Source of the DNA: Pontederia crassipes
Lineage: Eukaryota > Streptophyta > Magnoliopsida > Commelinales > Pontederiaceae
Assembly: GCA_030549335.1 (NCBI GenBank)
Contig: CM060190.1
Span: 49,746,999 to 49,810,998, forward strand
Length of the DNA: 64,000 nt
Reading direction: 5' to 3'
Of the stretch, positions 14,334 through 28,397 are shown piece by piece (position 1 is the first letter of the stretch; every line of letters begins with the position of its first letter). The position numbers and the translations under genes are program-made. The notes below the pieces were generated by a model. That model searched no databases, was not told the DNA's origin, and saw only the letters and a program-made list of their open reading frames with translations.

Positions 14334-15245
14334 TGCGTTTGACAATCGAAATCGTGATTCTGTCGAGTTCTACGTGAATAATTGAATTGACAAATTAGTT
14401 CGAGGTGTGTTTGCATATAATGGAATGTAATGACGAGGAACGTTGATGTGATAGGAAAAAGTAGATGTGATAGATTAATTATATTATGTGTTTGAATAAA
14501 AATAGATTTTATAAATATAAAACATATTTTTTAATTAATAAAAATAAAAATAAAAATTTAAAAGAATTTTTTATGAAAAAATATTTTTTAAATATTAAAA
14601 ATTGTAAATAAATTATAATATTAAAATTTTTATTGAAAGAATAAGTAAGAAATAATATAATATTAATATTTTATAATGTATAAGGGTAATGTGAGTGAAA
14701 AAATAAGGAAAGAAAAAAAATGAGAAACGTCGAAAAAAATAGAAAAAAAACAAAGGTGAAAGCAAGTGGTGGAGTGGGAATCAAGGTCACATGCACCTTG
14801 GTCCCACCCTCAGTTCTCGGTGCGATTCTGCCAAACGTTACAACATTTGGTTGACAAATTCGACAAAAAGGAAAGAGAAGGGTGGAAACAGGAACTAGGT
14901 TGTGGTTCTTCCGATTCACAAATAAGTCCTTATGTTTGAAAATTGAATCCTAGTTCTTTCAAAGTTCTCGATGAATAGTTGAATTGATAGCTTAGTTTTA
15001 ATGTGTTTGAATGAAGTGGAATTTAACGACAATGAATAAAGTAATCGATGTCATAGGAAAAAATAGATTTGTTGGAATAATTTTTAATGGGTGTTTGAAT
15101 CAAAATAATAATTATATATAAATAATATATTTTCAAATAATTAAATAAAAGTATAAATAAACAAATTATGGGAATTTTTTTTGTTAAAAATATACTATTT
15201 AAATATAAAATTATATTTAATTAAATTTGAATTTTTTAATGTAAT
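14334..15245. repeat. AT-rich spacer with two diverged copies of a ~260 bp block
   Basis: The block at about 14362-14620 and the block at about 14957-15230 share the same word order: an AATTGAATTGA word, GTGTTTG, GTGGAAT/ATGGAAT, GATGTGATAGGAAAAA/GATGTCATAGGAAAAA, TGTTTGAAT, then an AT-rich tail. Identity is moderate. The left edge GGTGCGTTTGAC is reminiscent of DNA-transposon ends, but no matching right end was found. No gene. Confidence 0.5.
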
Positions 15246-16017
15246 ACTATGTAATGAATAATAAAATAATTTTGAAAAATACATTGAAAATCATTAAAAT
15301 GATCGTGAGATATCAAAAAGGATTTGTGGATAGTGTGATTGCCCTCGCCCGAATGACTGATTGAAAAATATCGAAGTTTTTTTACTATTACTATGATAAA
15401 AATCATACTAATTGAAGGAATTAGTGAATTTGAAATATCAAACATTTTTTTTCTGTGAAACGGAACTTAAGGAAAAATGTAACTATAATTGCATGTTTTG
15501 TCTGTTCAAAAGTAACATTGATTGACTAATTAAATGAGTTCAAACATTAATTATTTTTTGAGAGAGACTTATTATCTTTCAATCATATGCCAACTGCATT
15601 CCATAAACCATTAATTCACACAACTCATTCCCTTCCCTATTTGTTCCTCGGCTCATTGCCACCTTGCACCTGCCATCATTTGCCTGCATGCACCTCATCA
15701 TTATTCCAAGATCTTATCAACAGCACAATTTTGATTGGTCTAAGAACAAATTATATATTGTCATGAAAAAAAGAATAAAGTATATATGTGCGCATATCCT
15801 CCAACGAGATAAGAAGATAACCTGATACAAGTCTTTGAATGGAAACAAAACAAACTTTAGCAAGTAGAATGAATTAGGAATACACGATAAGAATGAACTG
15901 AAAACTCATAAACCGTTTTACTTGTCAATGATAAAAAAACAGAAAATGGCATATACTATTACACTCGCCAATCAATTTTCTCTTTCTTCCTCCCTGGTGA
16001 GGCAAGGAACCTTATAT

Positions 16018-16042
16018 TAAATAATAATAATAATAATAAATA
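16018..16042. repeat. (TAA)n microsatellite in the gene A upstream region
   Basis: A short TAA run at the place where the other units carry much longer ones (24026-24172, 26875-26990, 55732-55762). Confidence 0.9.
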
Positions 16043-16345
16043 AATATGCTTCTAGAACAAGAATTTAAGTTATAATTAATGTATTCTTTGAAATTTGCCA
16101 ATTTCTCATGGTGATAAGGAACATTAAATTTCTAGTTGTGTTCTGGCATTTACTCACATACATTTATTGTGTATCAAATATTTGCAAAATAAATACAATA
16201 TATATATACCATTAATACACTTCCCTTTTCAGGCTTTCATGCACCACCATCTCTTGTATCAGTCCAAATGCATGCACCTCTTTCAGGGTAATTCATGCAT
16301 CTCTTTAGGGTTGATGGAAGAAATAGAGAGAAAATGAACAATAAT

Positions 16346-16353
16346 TATATATA
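16346..16353 (+). promoter_or_regulatory. Candidate TATA box of gene A
   Basis: TATATATA, followed by GTGAGAGAG, lies 120 bases before the ATG. The same motif at the same distance is found in unit C (56064-56071), and a close copy precedes the orphan and B copies. Position and conservation suggest the core promoter; the start of transcription is not visible. Confidence 0.5.
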
Positions 16354-17258
16354 GTGAGAGAGTTCTCGATGATCTCATATCATCTCTCTTTTACTCTTCA
16401 TTGAGCACATTCGACCTTCTTCTATACTGCCGCCTACCGTTTCTCCTCACACCCCCTTGGAACTCCATTGACATGGCCAGAATTAATGTCCCGTTGAACC
16501 AATACCTTGAAAACAACCTCTCTATTCATGTCGAGAAAGATATGATTGGAAAGCAATGTGAGGAAGAGTCTCCTCAAAAGTTCCCTACACCAGAACATCC
16601 AAAGGTGGCCCAACTTGAAGGAGCAATAGATCTTGACCTTGAAAATTATGAGCGCTTGCTCTTTGATGAGGAACTTTTGTTGATGGACATCGACAAGGTC
16701 TTGGAGGAGTTGGAGGCAGACATTGATCGTCAAAGAGGAATGACCACTATGACCCAAAACTCCTTAGATGAGGAAGCCAAGGTTTCTGCTGCAGAAGTAG
16801 TGCAATCTAGGCCTGCTCATCCAGAGTGTCCTCAAAGAATCCCTATTGAGGAACATCAAAGAGCGGTGCAACTTGAAGGAGCAGTCGATCTTGACCTCGA
16901 CAACTTCGAGCTCCTGCTCTTTGACGAGGAATTTTTGTCGATGGACATCGACCAGGTCTTGGAGGAGTTGAAGGCAGATATTGACCGACAAAGAACAACA
17001 TCAATTATGAGCCACAACTCCTCGGATGAGCAAGCAAAGGTTACTGCAGAAGCAGTGCAATGAGACATAAAATATGTGCTTGCTCATCCAGAGATAGACA
17101 TCGACAACAATGGACCATTGTTTGACGAGCACAAGGAGGAGGAGGAGATCGAAGTCAACGAGGAAGAAGAGGTCACCAGTGACGAATGGCTTCCCGAAGG
17201 ATGGAAGTCGATAGTTCTCACAAGGAAATCTGGGAAGAGCACAGGCCACAAGGACAAG

Positions 17259-17274
17259 GTAATTACTTTAGAAA

Positions 17275-17310
<36 letters not shown>

Positions 17311-20300
17311 TTTCTTTTGATTACAAATGTTAATGGTTGTTAAATGCCAACAAACATGTCATTTACTTGTATGTAATGTATGCATTATTTATTGATTAAT
17401 CTACAATGATATTACATGTCTGCATACTATTTTCTTATCATCTCATCAGTTGAATTCTGCATCCATTGTTAGATAAATTTCTTGCGATTCTTAGAAATGA
17501 TGATAAGTCATTTTAAGTATGAAATGTATGTCAAGAGATTTTAAAGAATAAATTATTTTAAAGAATGTATGTCAAGGGATTTGGATCATAAATTAAGTAA
17601 TTACAAATTTGAAGGAATTCTTGAAATTTCAAATGGAGTACATAAATTTTCTACTAAATTCTATTGATATATCAATACCTTTGAGAAGAATAACGAAGGA
17701 AACGTCTAACAAATTTAAAAATAGTCATTGTAGCTTTCTTCCTACCACCATTATTTTCGTATAATTTTATTTGTGAAATAATAAGGAAAAATAAGTGATA
17801 TAACTCTTGTTTTTATTAATATATAGTTCCGTAGGAGGTTACCTAGAAAGACATAAAAATAGTGTTTCATTGGTGTTTAATTGCAAAATCATTTTCTAGT
17901 GCTCTATTTAAAAAGTATTTGGACAATGAAAATATAGTTGATAGTGATGCCACCCATATTCCTCGCAAGGAAAAAAATGGAAAGTTGAGAACCACATACA
18001 AATTAAGGACGGAATTATTAATTGATGGACTAATAATGGTCTTTTCATCTTGATGGAGTAGTTGTCATAGGTTTTATAACCAGTAATACTAAATTAATTT
18101 ATAGCTGACAATAGTAAATGTGATTATTCACATTTGTTTTTGAGGTTCAATCAATTTCCTCATTAAACATTTTTAGGAAGTTTTTAGAACTGAACTTATG
18201 GTAAGTCTTTCATAGAAAATGTACAACGAGGACAAGTTTGATACTTGATGAGGTAAATTTATTTTTATTCTACATGAAATATATGGATTTTCTTATATTA
18301 TTTATTTTATAAATTCAAACGAGTAAATGTCATATTGGTAAAGAACACTATTTTTAATGTTAAAATTCTGATAGGCTTTGTTAAAAAAGTAAAAGAATAG
18401 AAACCAATAGTGGTCCAATTTGGAGAATGGTTCTAAATGTTTTTTAGTAAATTTGAAAACCTCTAGGGAATACTAATGTGAAAATAACAAAAAAATAAGT
18501 AACATATTGGAGCATATATTCGACCAATTTCTTCTATAGTGTGTTTGATTTGTTTTATTTTATTTCCATTCCTTGGAATCATTAAGGGAATATTAGATTA
18601 CCACATTTGGTTGGATATAATTTAGTAATGTAATTAGAAATGTGACATTCTTCCATTCCTCTTTCGGCCATTGTCTTTCTTATATTCCGACCTCTTCGAG
18701 TTGTTGCCCCCACTGGGCCTTTGCCGAGAAAGAGAGAAGTGTCGGCATCCGGAAGAAGAAGCAAACGTGCTGGTGTATGCACGTATGCTCCTGCTCGTCC
18801 TTCACAACTAGAGAAGTCAAAGGTCCTAGCATGTGCTCCTGGTTATCCTTCCCAAAGAGAGACAGAGGGAGGAAGAGAGAGAAGCATCATGGTTTTGACG
18901 TGTGCTGTTGCTGATTTAAAAAGAGAGAGACAAGTATTAGTATTCCTGCTAATTTGAGAAGAGAGAGAAAGAAGTAGCAATTTTGACGTGTGCTGATTCT
19001 TTGTGTCAATGAGAGAAGCATCACATTTTTTGCTTGTTTTTCACCACTATGCTTTATTTCATTTGATAGTTGCCGGCGCCATTTATGAAACAACGAAGTC
19101 TCCATGGTTAGCTCAACGACCTTAATGTGACCTCCCACCAACAAGAGCATTTGGTTCATATCTTGTCCCAATAGTTCCGAACTCCATAATCAAAAGCTCA
19201 TCGTTCGAATTCCTTTTTTTTCTTTTGGTGAGGTGGCTTTAAGTTGTTAAATTACTATCCATTTTACCTAGGAATGTGATTCCTAGAAATAACATTCCTT
19301 GGAATATTAAAATTTCAAGTAATGTTATATATCTTAAACCAAACACGCCTATAGTGATATGACGATGTGTCCTCTATAATATTAAGAATTTAATTTGAAA
19401 AATAAAAATATGTGTTTCTTCTAGAGAAATTAATAACATTTTACAAAAAAAAATAATGACCATTGAGCTTGGATTCTCATCCGTATGCAATTGAATCTTA
19501 TAATCCAAATATACAATTGTAGAAAACAAAATACAAAAATAAATGAAATGAAACATCGAAGGATCTATATATGCATTCACAGCCGAAGATATCTAACAAC
19601 ACATTACTTTCGTAATAAGAAAATTGGTACATTAAATAATGTTCAATATGTACATTGAATAATGTACAATATATCATTTGTATAATCTAAAATTGGTATA
19701 GTTGTATTTAAGCTCAATACACCAAACACCACTATCGACGTGATAATGTAGATCTCCTATGTACTCACAGCCACAATGCTCCGATCATGCTCCAAAAAGT
19801 ATCCATTGATTATGTGTCAATCCTAGGAATAAATGGATGATGTCCTCAATCACGAATCTAAGTAGGGCACATAACCTATTTGGAGTGAACTAGTTGGAAC
19901 ATGTCCTATCATGCCTTACAAGTCAAACAAAGATACTAGATATTTATCATTAATAAATGATGATGTTTTAAGCATTTAAAACGATGAATATTTCTTCAGT
20001 CCTACGAACAAAAAGACTACAGAAATGACATATACTTTGAGAAGATTAAAATAGGTTCATAAAATTCTTTCAACCTCCGTGAAATTGGTAAGATTGAATT
20101 CTCAATTTAACTTCGCATAACATCATTATAGGCTTTAATTTATCATATTTATTGTAATTTCTATCAGCGACATCTTAATCATATCTATAAATTTCTATAT
20201 GCTAGATAAGTCTTATCTTTAAACAAGCTCTTACATTGCAAGTTATTAGAAAGGACTCCAAGTGAAATATTATACAACCTAAACGTGCAAAATTTGTATG

Positions 20301-21210
20301 CTCTAGCTTTGGGAACTTTGCTCTCAAATGTATATTGGTACTTCCTATGATATACTTGAAAAAAAGGCTTTTTATTGTTTGCATAGACAAAAGTTCTATG
20401 TTAATTTTATAAAGCATTGTGGTTGTTTAGTCACCGTTGAGGTCATGAAAGAAAAGTAGAGGTTTTTTATAAGTAATGGAATCACGATCTTTTTTATTGA
20501 AATGTCATTATCTTGGGTTAGTCATAATTTTGACACAAATTTATATTTTGAAACTTAATTAGCTCATTAATCATAATAGCAAAACTATTTTTTGCAATTA
20601 TATTTTAAGTGTGAAGAGGTGGACTTACGGTGGTTAGGCTAATTCTTGTAGAATATTTCTTGATGTTGAATTTAGTCTAAAGAAATTCTTAATTATCTTA
20701 AAGTGACATTAGTTTGATTATGAAGTTTTTTTAATATAAATAACTATTAACTTCATTAGCATGCATTGACAAATAACTTGAGCGGCAAGAATGAACGAAA
20801 AAATATATATCCATAGATATCAACAAGAAAATCTTAAAAAGGAATTTATTGAGATGTCGTGTCGCTTACTCTAAAATTATTAATTATTAAAACAAACAAT
20901 TTAATGCAATGCCATAATTCATTTAATATTTATAATGAATTGAGTTATTTCACATGTAAACCACTTTATCTTCTTTTATTATCTTATTTTAGGAATATCA
21001 TGCACAATGAAACAATAGTTTTTGGATGTTTGATTTCACTCTTTGTGTAATATATTAATAGATTAATTAGTATATTTATATGTCTTTAAACCAATGATCT
21101 TGCAAACACTAGAAAATGTTGCATAGTAATTATTTTAGATTTTATTCAGTAATCTTTGGCTTATTTATCATAACATTCTACTAATGTATTTCTCTTTTGT
21201 GTTACTATAG
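17259..21210 (+). other. Intron 1 of gene A
   Basis: Lies exactly between Lys262 (ACAAG|GTAATT) and Tyr263 (TATAG|TATTTC), inside the MBD. It contains a (TA)n run at 17279-17307, the MITE-like element at 18539-19349 and otherwise AT-rich sequence. The open frame at 17862-18053 is not kept open in unit C and looks like chance. Confidence 0.85.
18539..19349. mobile_element. MITE-like DNA transposon remnant, copy in unit A
   Basis: Terminal inverted repeats of about 13 bases: GTGTGTTTGATTT at the left and the complement of GGCGTGTTTGGTTT at the right. TATAGT lies beside both ends. Subterminal GGAATG/CATTCC words recur in both orientations. It contains GAGA-rich tracts and no transposase. Copies at the same intron position in units B and C show insertion before the duplications. 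Superfamily unresolved (hAT- or PIF-like). Confidence 0.6.
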
Positions 21211-22179
21211 TATTTCTTAGATCCTATATTTAACAAGAGATTTCGATCAAGAAGGGAAGTTTATGATTTCCAGCGTACGTTGGTGGAGTTGGAATTAAAC
21301 TCTTGTTGTCTTAATGGGAAGGTATGCATATATTTTCTATTTTTGGCTTTTGCTTCTTTTTTCTCTCATTTATTGTTTTCTTCTCTTACTAAAGGAATAT
21401 GTTTTTACTTATTGTTCATGCTTTTGTATTCATAGATTAAACTAACATGTTCATTCTTCCAGGAAGAGAAAAGAAAGTTGTTGAAAATGATAAGAAGATT
21501 GCAAAAGCAAGAAAGACACGAAGCTAGACGTAACTTAAATGCCAATGTTGTAAGTTCCTTCAAAACTTCTCATTATTTTTCTTTTCATGATGTATTCTTT
21601 AGTTATTAATGCATTATAAAAATTCACATTGTCTCTACTTATTGTCCTTAGAGTCTATAATGGAAATATTCCATATCATTTTACTACAATTTGTTATCAT
21701 GAAAAATATGATGTATGAATAGACTTTCAATTAAGTTATCCTAAATTTTTTAATTTGTACTTTTTCTTGCCTAGATACCTGAGAATCCTCAAACTTCTCT
21801 AATATTTAAAATTATCGATAGAAAGAAAACTAATTTTAAACATCACAAACAATTACTGTATGGTATTGTTTATATATTTTCACTAAGAAAATGTTTCATA
21901 AATGTATACTTCTACATATATATATAAAACATTTGCTCATGAGTTGTTTTGTCATCACTAATTAATTTATGCTAATTTGTAAAAACTTATATTTGAAAAT
22001 ATTTGGATATGCATAAACCATCTCAATTCTTCAAATGAAATATCAAATTTTTTTTGTGTCAATCAATTATCTCTATTTTTATTGTTCATTTATGAACTTT
22101 TAGTATGTTGTTAAGTTATTCCAAATTTGCTTTTAAAAAAACTACACAATGACATTGTCTGTATCTTCAGGGAGAATGA

Positions 22180-22809
22180 TTGAAGGAGATGATCCAAAAG
22201 ATGCAAGATGATAATGAAGATGAAAACTAAGTTATGGGGCAACTAATTTCAAAGTCGCAAACATTTGTAAAAAGATGAAGCAATAAAGGAACAAAAGTCA
22301 TCTAAATTGTGATGCAAAAAAAAAACGTAACTTGGAATTTCTTTTGAAACATTATAATTGATGTTTTAGCTACCTCAGAACATATGGTTGGCCTATAGAT
22401 TATATATATATATATATTTGAAGATGGCTTCATAGACTTTCTTAATGTTTTTATTCATTATTGTGAACACAGTTGACAAGCCATCTTGTCCTAGTTTCAT
22501 ATGAAGCTGCAAAATAACATGGTGGAGAAGAAAGCAATTATTACACATGAATAATATATAAAGTTATTATTATATTAATGTGCTTGTAATTTTCTTTCAA
22601 AAAGGAAAAGAAATTTTCTAATTTCATGAGTGGATTAAATCATTTTGTTCCACAATGAAAAACTGACAATCAAAATAGTATGCACACTGTTCCAAAAATA
22701 TTTAATTAGCAAAAGGGTTGTCTTTTTAAGCTTTACACATAAGAATATTAAATGTATTAATTATTTACTTGCATTATTACTAAATGATAGATGTAATAAA
22801 GATGATGAA

Positions 22810-22859
<50 letters not shown>

Positions 22860-23189
22860 CCTGCTCATAAAAAATGATGTGCCCAATGAAAGTAAAAAAA
22901 AAAGTTTAGCAAGAACTTTTAAAATAAAAAGCATGTGAGATGCTTTCTATGAATTCATATCATTTATGATATAAATTCAAAAATATTGAGATTATGATAG
23001 ACAAAATACATTCAAAATGTAAAGTTGTGCACTCCATTGATGACATTATTCTTGTGATTGAGATCTAATAAGAGTTAGTCTCCCAATATAGGACAAGGAC
23101 TTGTAAAGGATATCTATGCACAAATGGTGAATAATTTAATGTATGAAATGCCTTGTAAGAGACCTGATTTGAATTATTCAATAAATTTT
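22180..23189 (+). other. 3' flank of gene A with (TTA)n
   Basis: Carries the possible polyadenylation signal AATAAA (22282-22287), a (TA)n run near 22400 and a (TTA)n microsatellite at about 22810-22858. The poly-Ile open frame here comes from that microsatellite. This flank is repeated at 12060, 24597 and 62570. Confidence 0.7.
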
Positions 23190-24596
<1,407 letters not shown>

Positions 24597-24960
24597 AATG
24601 ATAGATATAATAAAGATGTTATTATTATTATTATTATCCTGCTCATAAAAAATGATGTGCCCGATGAAAGTAAAAAAAAAGTCTAGCAAGAACTTTTAAA
24701 ATAAAAAGCATTTGAGATGCTTTCTATGAATTCATATCATTTATGATATAAATTCAAAAATATTGAGATTATGATAGACAAAATACATTCAAAATGTAAA
24801 GTTGTGCACTCCATTGATGACATTATTCTTGTGATTTAGATCTAATAAGAGTTAGTGTCCCAATACAGGACAATGACTTGTAAAGGATATCTATGCACAA
24901 ATGGTGAATAATTTAATGTATGAATTGCTTTGTAAGAGACCTGATTTGAATTATTCAATA
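24597..24960 (+). repeat. Orphan 3' flank copy
   Basis: Aligns with about 22785-23190 of unit A, including a short (TTA)n site and CCTGCTCATAAAAAATGATG. Joined directly to the orphan promoter, it implies removal of one whole gene between them by deletion or unequal exchange. Confidence 0.8.
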
Positions 24961-25247
24961 AATTTTATTTGTAGATATTAGAATAATTCTGAAAAATACA
25001 TTGAGAAGCATTAAAATGATCGTTAGATACAAAAAATGAGTTGCAGATAGTGTGATTGTCCTCACCCAAATGACTGATTGAAACATAACAAACTTTTTTT
25101 ACTATTACTGTAATAAAAATCATGTTAATCGAAGGAATTAATGAATTAACAAATATTTTTTTGAAACAAAAAAGTAAAGGAACCTTAAGGAAAAATGTAA
25201 CTATTGTTGCCTATTTGGTGTGTTCAAAAGTAGCATTAATTGGCTAA

Positions 25248-26296
25248 CACTACTAGAAAAACGCGGATTACCGATGGTCCGAACCATCGGTAATCAGCCT
25301 GAAAATCGTCAGTAACGTAATTATCGACGGTTTTTCAGTCGGAAACGATCTGTCGGAAAAACGCTCGTCGCAAACGGATTTGCGACGATTGAAAATAATT
25401 CATCGAAAATATCGACGGTTCTGGCCGTCGGAACAGTCCCCGACGGTTCGACCCGTCGAAATTTTCTGACGGTTGCAACCGCCGGAAAAGTCCTCGGCGG
25501 TTCGAACCATCGCTATTTCCGACGGTTGCGACCGCCGGAAACCTGGCGGTCGGATCCGGCCGACAGCAGAGAGAGATGCCGGCGCGGAGCGGGAGAGAGA
25601 GATACACCGGCGCGGGAGAGGGTCACCGATGCGGGAGAGGGTCGCCGGCGTCCGGCGTGGGAGGGTCGCCGGCGTCCGGCGCGCGGGAGAGGCCGATCCG
25701 ATGCTCGCGGCCGGGAGAGGGAGAGAGGAGAGGAGGGAGAGAGAGAGGAGTGGAGGGAGGAGGGAGAGAGAAGAGGGAGGAGGGAAAATATATAAAGGAA
25801 AAAAGTGGATAGAAAGCGGGAAAAGGGAAAAAAAAGTGGGATAATGAAATTTTAATTACCGACGATTTCGACCGTCGAAAACGTAAATAATAAATATTTT
25901 TATTTTATTTAGTTATATATAATATTTATTTTTTTATTTTATCGACGGTTTGAACCGTCGGTAATCTTTACCGACGGTCAAAACCGTCGGTAATTACGAC
26001 GGTTTGGACCGTCGCTAGTTATATTAATAAAATACTCTTATATATGATATTATTGTATATTTACCGACGGTTACGACCTTCGGAAATTGCGGCGGATTTT
26101 GCGACGGATGGATATCCGTCGGAAATATCGACGTTCCTAATCGTCGAAAAATTAAATAATAATATAAATTATTTCCGACGGTCATAACCGTCGAAAAATC
26201 CGTCGGAAATGGAACCGTCGAAAAATCCGTCGCAAATTGCGACGGATTTAGAATGTAAAAAATTATCCGTCGAAAAATCATGATTTTCTTGTAGTG
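25248..26296. mobile_element. Non-autonomous CACTA (En/Spm) element 2
   Basis: Begins CACTACTAGAAAAA and ends with the complement of CACTACAAGAAAATC. The 3-bp duplication TAA lies on both sides (25245-25247 and 26297-26299), and the empty site GGCTAACTAATGAG is present in the orphan flank (about 23460) and unit D (about 63420). Dozens of short CGACGGTT/AACCGTCG words in both orientations fill both ends and would pair strongly. The centre (about 25560-25790) is GA-rich and GC-rich; its Arg/Gly-rich open frames are by-products. No transposase is encoded. 1,049 bases. Confidence 0.93.
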
Positions 26297-26874
26297 TAAC
26301 TAATGAGTTCAAACATTAATTAATTTTTTGAGAGATTATTATCTTTCAATCATTTGCCAACTGCATCCCATAAACCATTAATTCATACAACTCACTCTCT
26401 CCCCTATTTGTTCCTAGGTTCATTGCCACCTTGCACCTGCCATCATTTGCATGCCAGCACCTCATCATTATTCCAAGATATTATCAACAGCGTATTTTTA
26501 TTATTATTCCAATATTGGTCTAAGAACAAATTATATATTGTCGTCGAAAAAAAAGATTAAAGTATATATGTGTGCATATCCTCCAACAAGATACGAAGAA
26601 AAACAATAACTGATGCAAGTATTTGATTATTTCATTGGAAAGGAAACAAACTTTAGCGAGCAGAATGAATTAGGAATACACAATAAGAATGAACATAGAT
26701 TTTTTTTTTCAATTTCCAGCATGATATGGTAAAATTAAGAAAATAGCATAAACTAAAAATTCGTAAACCTTTTTACTTGTCAATGATAAAAATAGAAAAT
26801 GGCATATTATTACACTCGCTAATCGATTTTCTCTTTCTTCCTCCCTAGTGAGGCAAGGAACCTCATATTAACTA

Positions 26875-26898
26875 ATAATAATAATAATAATAATAAAA

Positions 26899-26987
<89 letters not shown>

Positions 26988-26990
26988 ATA
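26875..26990. repeat. (TAA)n/(TAAA)n microsatellite upstream of gene B
   Basis: TAA triplets pass into about a dozen TAAA units. It occupies the same place as the (TAA)n sites of the other units. Confidence 0.95.
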
Positions 26991-27401
26991 TGCTTCTAGA
27001 ACAAGAATTTAAGTTATGTTAATGTATTATTTGAAATTTGCCAATTTCTCATGGTGATAAGGATCATTAAATTTCTAGTTGTGTTCTGACATTTACTCAC
27101 ATACATTTATTGTATATCAAATATTTGCAAAATAAATTCAATATATATACCATTAATGCCCTTCCCTTTTCAGGCTCTCATGCACCACCATGTCTTGTAT
27201 CAGTCTGAATGCATGCACCTCGTTTAGGGTAATTCATGCATCTCTTCAGGAACGATAATTATATATAGAGAGAGTTCTCGATCTCATACCATCTCTTCTT
27301 TACTCTTTAGCAAACACATTGGCCCTTCTTCTCTACTGCCGCCTACCGATTGCTCCTCACACACCCACACACCCACCCCCTCCCCCCGGAACTCCATTGA
27401 C

Positions 27402-27593
27402 ATGGCCGGAATTAATGTCCCGTTGAACCAGTAGCTTAAAAATAGCCTCTCTATTCATGTCGAGAAAGATATGATTGGAAAGCAACATGAGGAAGATGTC
27501 CTAAAAAAATTCCCTATACGAGAACATCCAAATAGGAGCAATAGATCTTGACCTTGAAAATTATGAGTGCTTGCTCTTTGTCGAGGAACTTAA
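27402..27593 (+). pseudogene. MBD gene B, truncated sense start of exon 1
   Basis: Keeps the ATG and about 190 bases similar to the start of exon 1 in units A and C, as far as GAGGAACTT in the first acidic module. Codon 11 is TAG instead of TAC (Tyr), and small length changes follow. At about 27594 the sequence switches abruptly to the reverse complement of the first bases of intron 1, so this copy cannot make the protein. It shares private bases (CCTAAAAAA, CGAGAAC) with the inverted copy next to it, so the two arose from one another. Confidence 0.88.
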
Positions 27594-27617
27594 TATATGA
27601 TCAGCTGAAGTAATTAC

Positions 27618-28397
27618 CTTGTCCTTGGGGCCTGTGCTCTTCCCAGATTTCCTTGTGAGAACTATCGACTTCCATCATTCGGGAAGCCATTCTTCACTGA
27701 TGGCCTCTTCTTCCTTGTTGACCTCCTACTCCTTGTGCTCCTCTAACAATGGTCCATTGTTGTCGATGTCATCTATCTCTAGATGAGGAAGCACATATTT
27801 GACATCGGGTTGCACTGCTTCTGCAATAACCTTTGCTTGCTCATCCAAGGAGTTGTGACTCGTAGTGGACGTTGTTCTTTGTCGGTTAACGTCTGCCGCC
27901 AACTCCTCCAAGACCTGGTCGATGTCAATCGAAAAAAAATTCCTTGTCAAAGAGTAGGAGCTCGAAGTTGTCGAGGTCAAGATCAATTGCTCCTTCAAGT
28001 TCCACCGCTCTTTGATGTTCCACAATAGGGATTTTTTGAGGACACTCTGGATGAGCAGGCCTAGATTGCACTACTTTTGAAGCAGAAACCATGGCTTCCT
28101 CATCTAAGGAGTTTTGGCTCACAGTGGCCGTTGTTCTTTGACGGTCAATGTCTGCCTCCAACTCCTCCAAGACCTTGTCGATGTCCATCGACACAAGTTC
28201 CTCATCAAAGAACAAGCGCTCATAATTTTCAAGGTCAAGATCTATTGCTCCTTCAAGTTGGGCCACCTTTGGTTGTTCTCGTATAGGGAATTTTTTAGGC
28301 CACTCTTCCTCACATTGCTTTCCAGTCATATCTTTCTCGACATGAATAGAGAGGCTGTTTTCAAGGTACTGTTCAATGGGACATTAATTTCGGCCAT
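27618..28397 (-). pseudogene. MBD gene B, inverted copy of exon 1
   Basis: Complete exon 1 on the minus strand, from ATG (28397) to the GTAATT donor just below 27618, 780 bases against 786 in A and C. Both acidic modules, the linker and the first half of the MBD (WLPE.WKS) are recognisable. Frameshifts near the start and after the second LLFD.E motif, and a TGA in place of the Gly codon in WLPEGW, make it a pseudogene. No exon 2 follows on this strand; within about 20 bases after the donor it meets the sense fragment head to head. Its own upstream region (28398-28823) is included, with a TATAAA on the minus strand at 28587-28582. Confidence 0.88.

Larger units (their letters stand above)
16473..22179 (+). 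pseudogene. Methyl-CpG-binding-domain (MBD) gene, unit A, with one in-frame stop
   Basis: Four exons fit: 16473-17258, 21211-21321, 21463-21549 and 22171-22179, all phase 0 with GT..AG introns of 3,952, 141 and 621 bases, for 330 residues. Residues 35-110 and 121-196 are two copies of an 86-residue acidic module (QLEGA(I/V)DLDL, LLFDEE, MDID.VLEEL.ADIDRQR). A Glu-rich linker follows. The MBD runs from WLPEGWK (residue 239) to FRSRREVYDF (residue 282) and matches the plant MBD5/6/7 type. The tail is basic (EEKRKLLKMIRR). Such domains bind methylated CpG in the nucleus. Codon 197 is TGA where unit C has Pro, so a normal product would stop before the MBD, leaving an acidic 196-residue protein. 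The ATG is chosen because it is shared by all copies; the earlier TTG is not. A possible AATAAA lies at 22282. The rest of the reading frame is intact, so decay is recent. Confidence 0.82.

Noticed and set aside
16401-16472. Upstream extension of the gene A protein from a TTG
   Set aside because: There is no ATG, and the matching stretch of unit C has no start either. The shared ATG at 16473 fits all copies.
16434-17249. Several minus-strand open frames across exon 1 (also at 56152-56967)
   Set aside because: Mirror frames of the biased acidic coding sequence; the plus frame with splice sites and the MBD explains the region.
17862-18053. 63-codon open frame in intron 1 of gene A as an extra exon
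   Set aside because: Not kept open in unit C (frame changes near 57617), and the MBD joins perfectly from 17258 to 21211 without it.
22645-22938. Poly-Ile open frame on the plus strand
   Set aside because: Translation of the (TTA)n tract in the 3' flank of unit A.
25473-25844. Arg/Gly-rich overlapping open frames
   Set aside because: They lie in the GA- and GC-rich core of a CACTA element with known ends, and show no domain.
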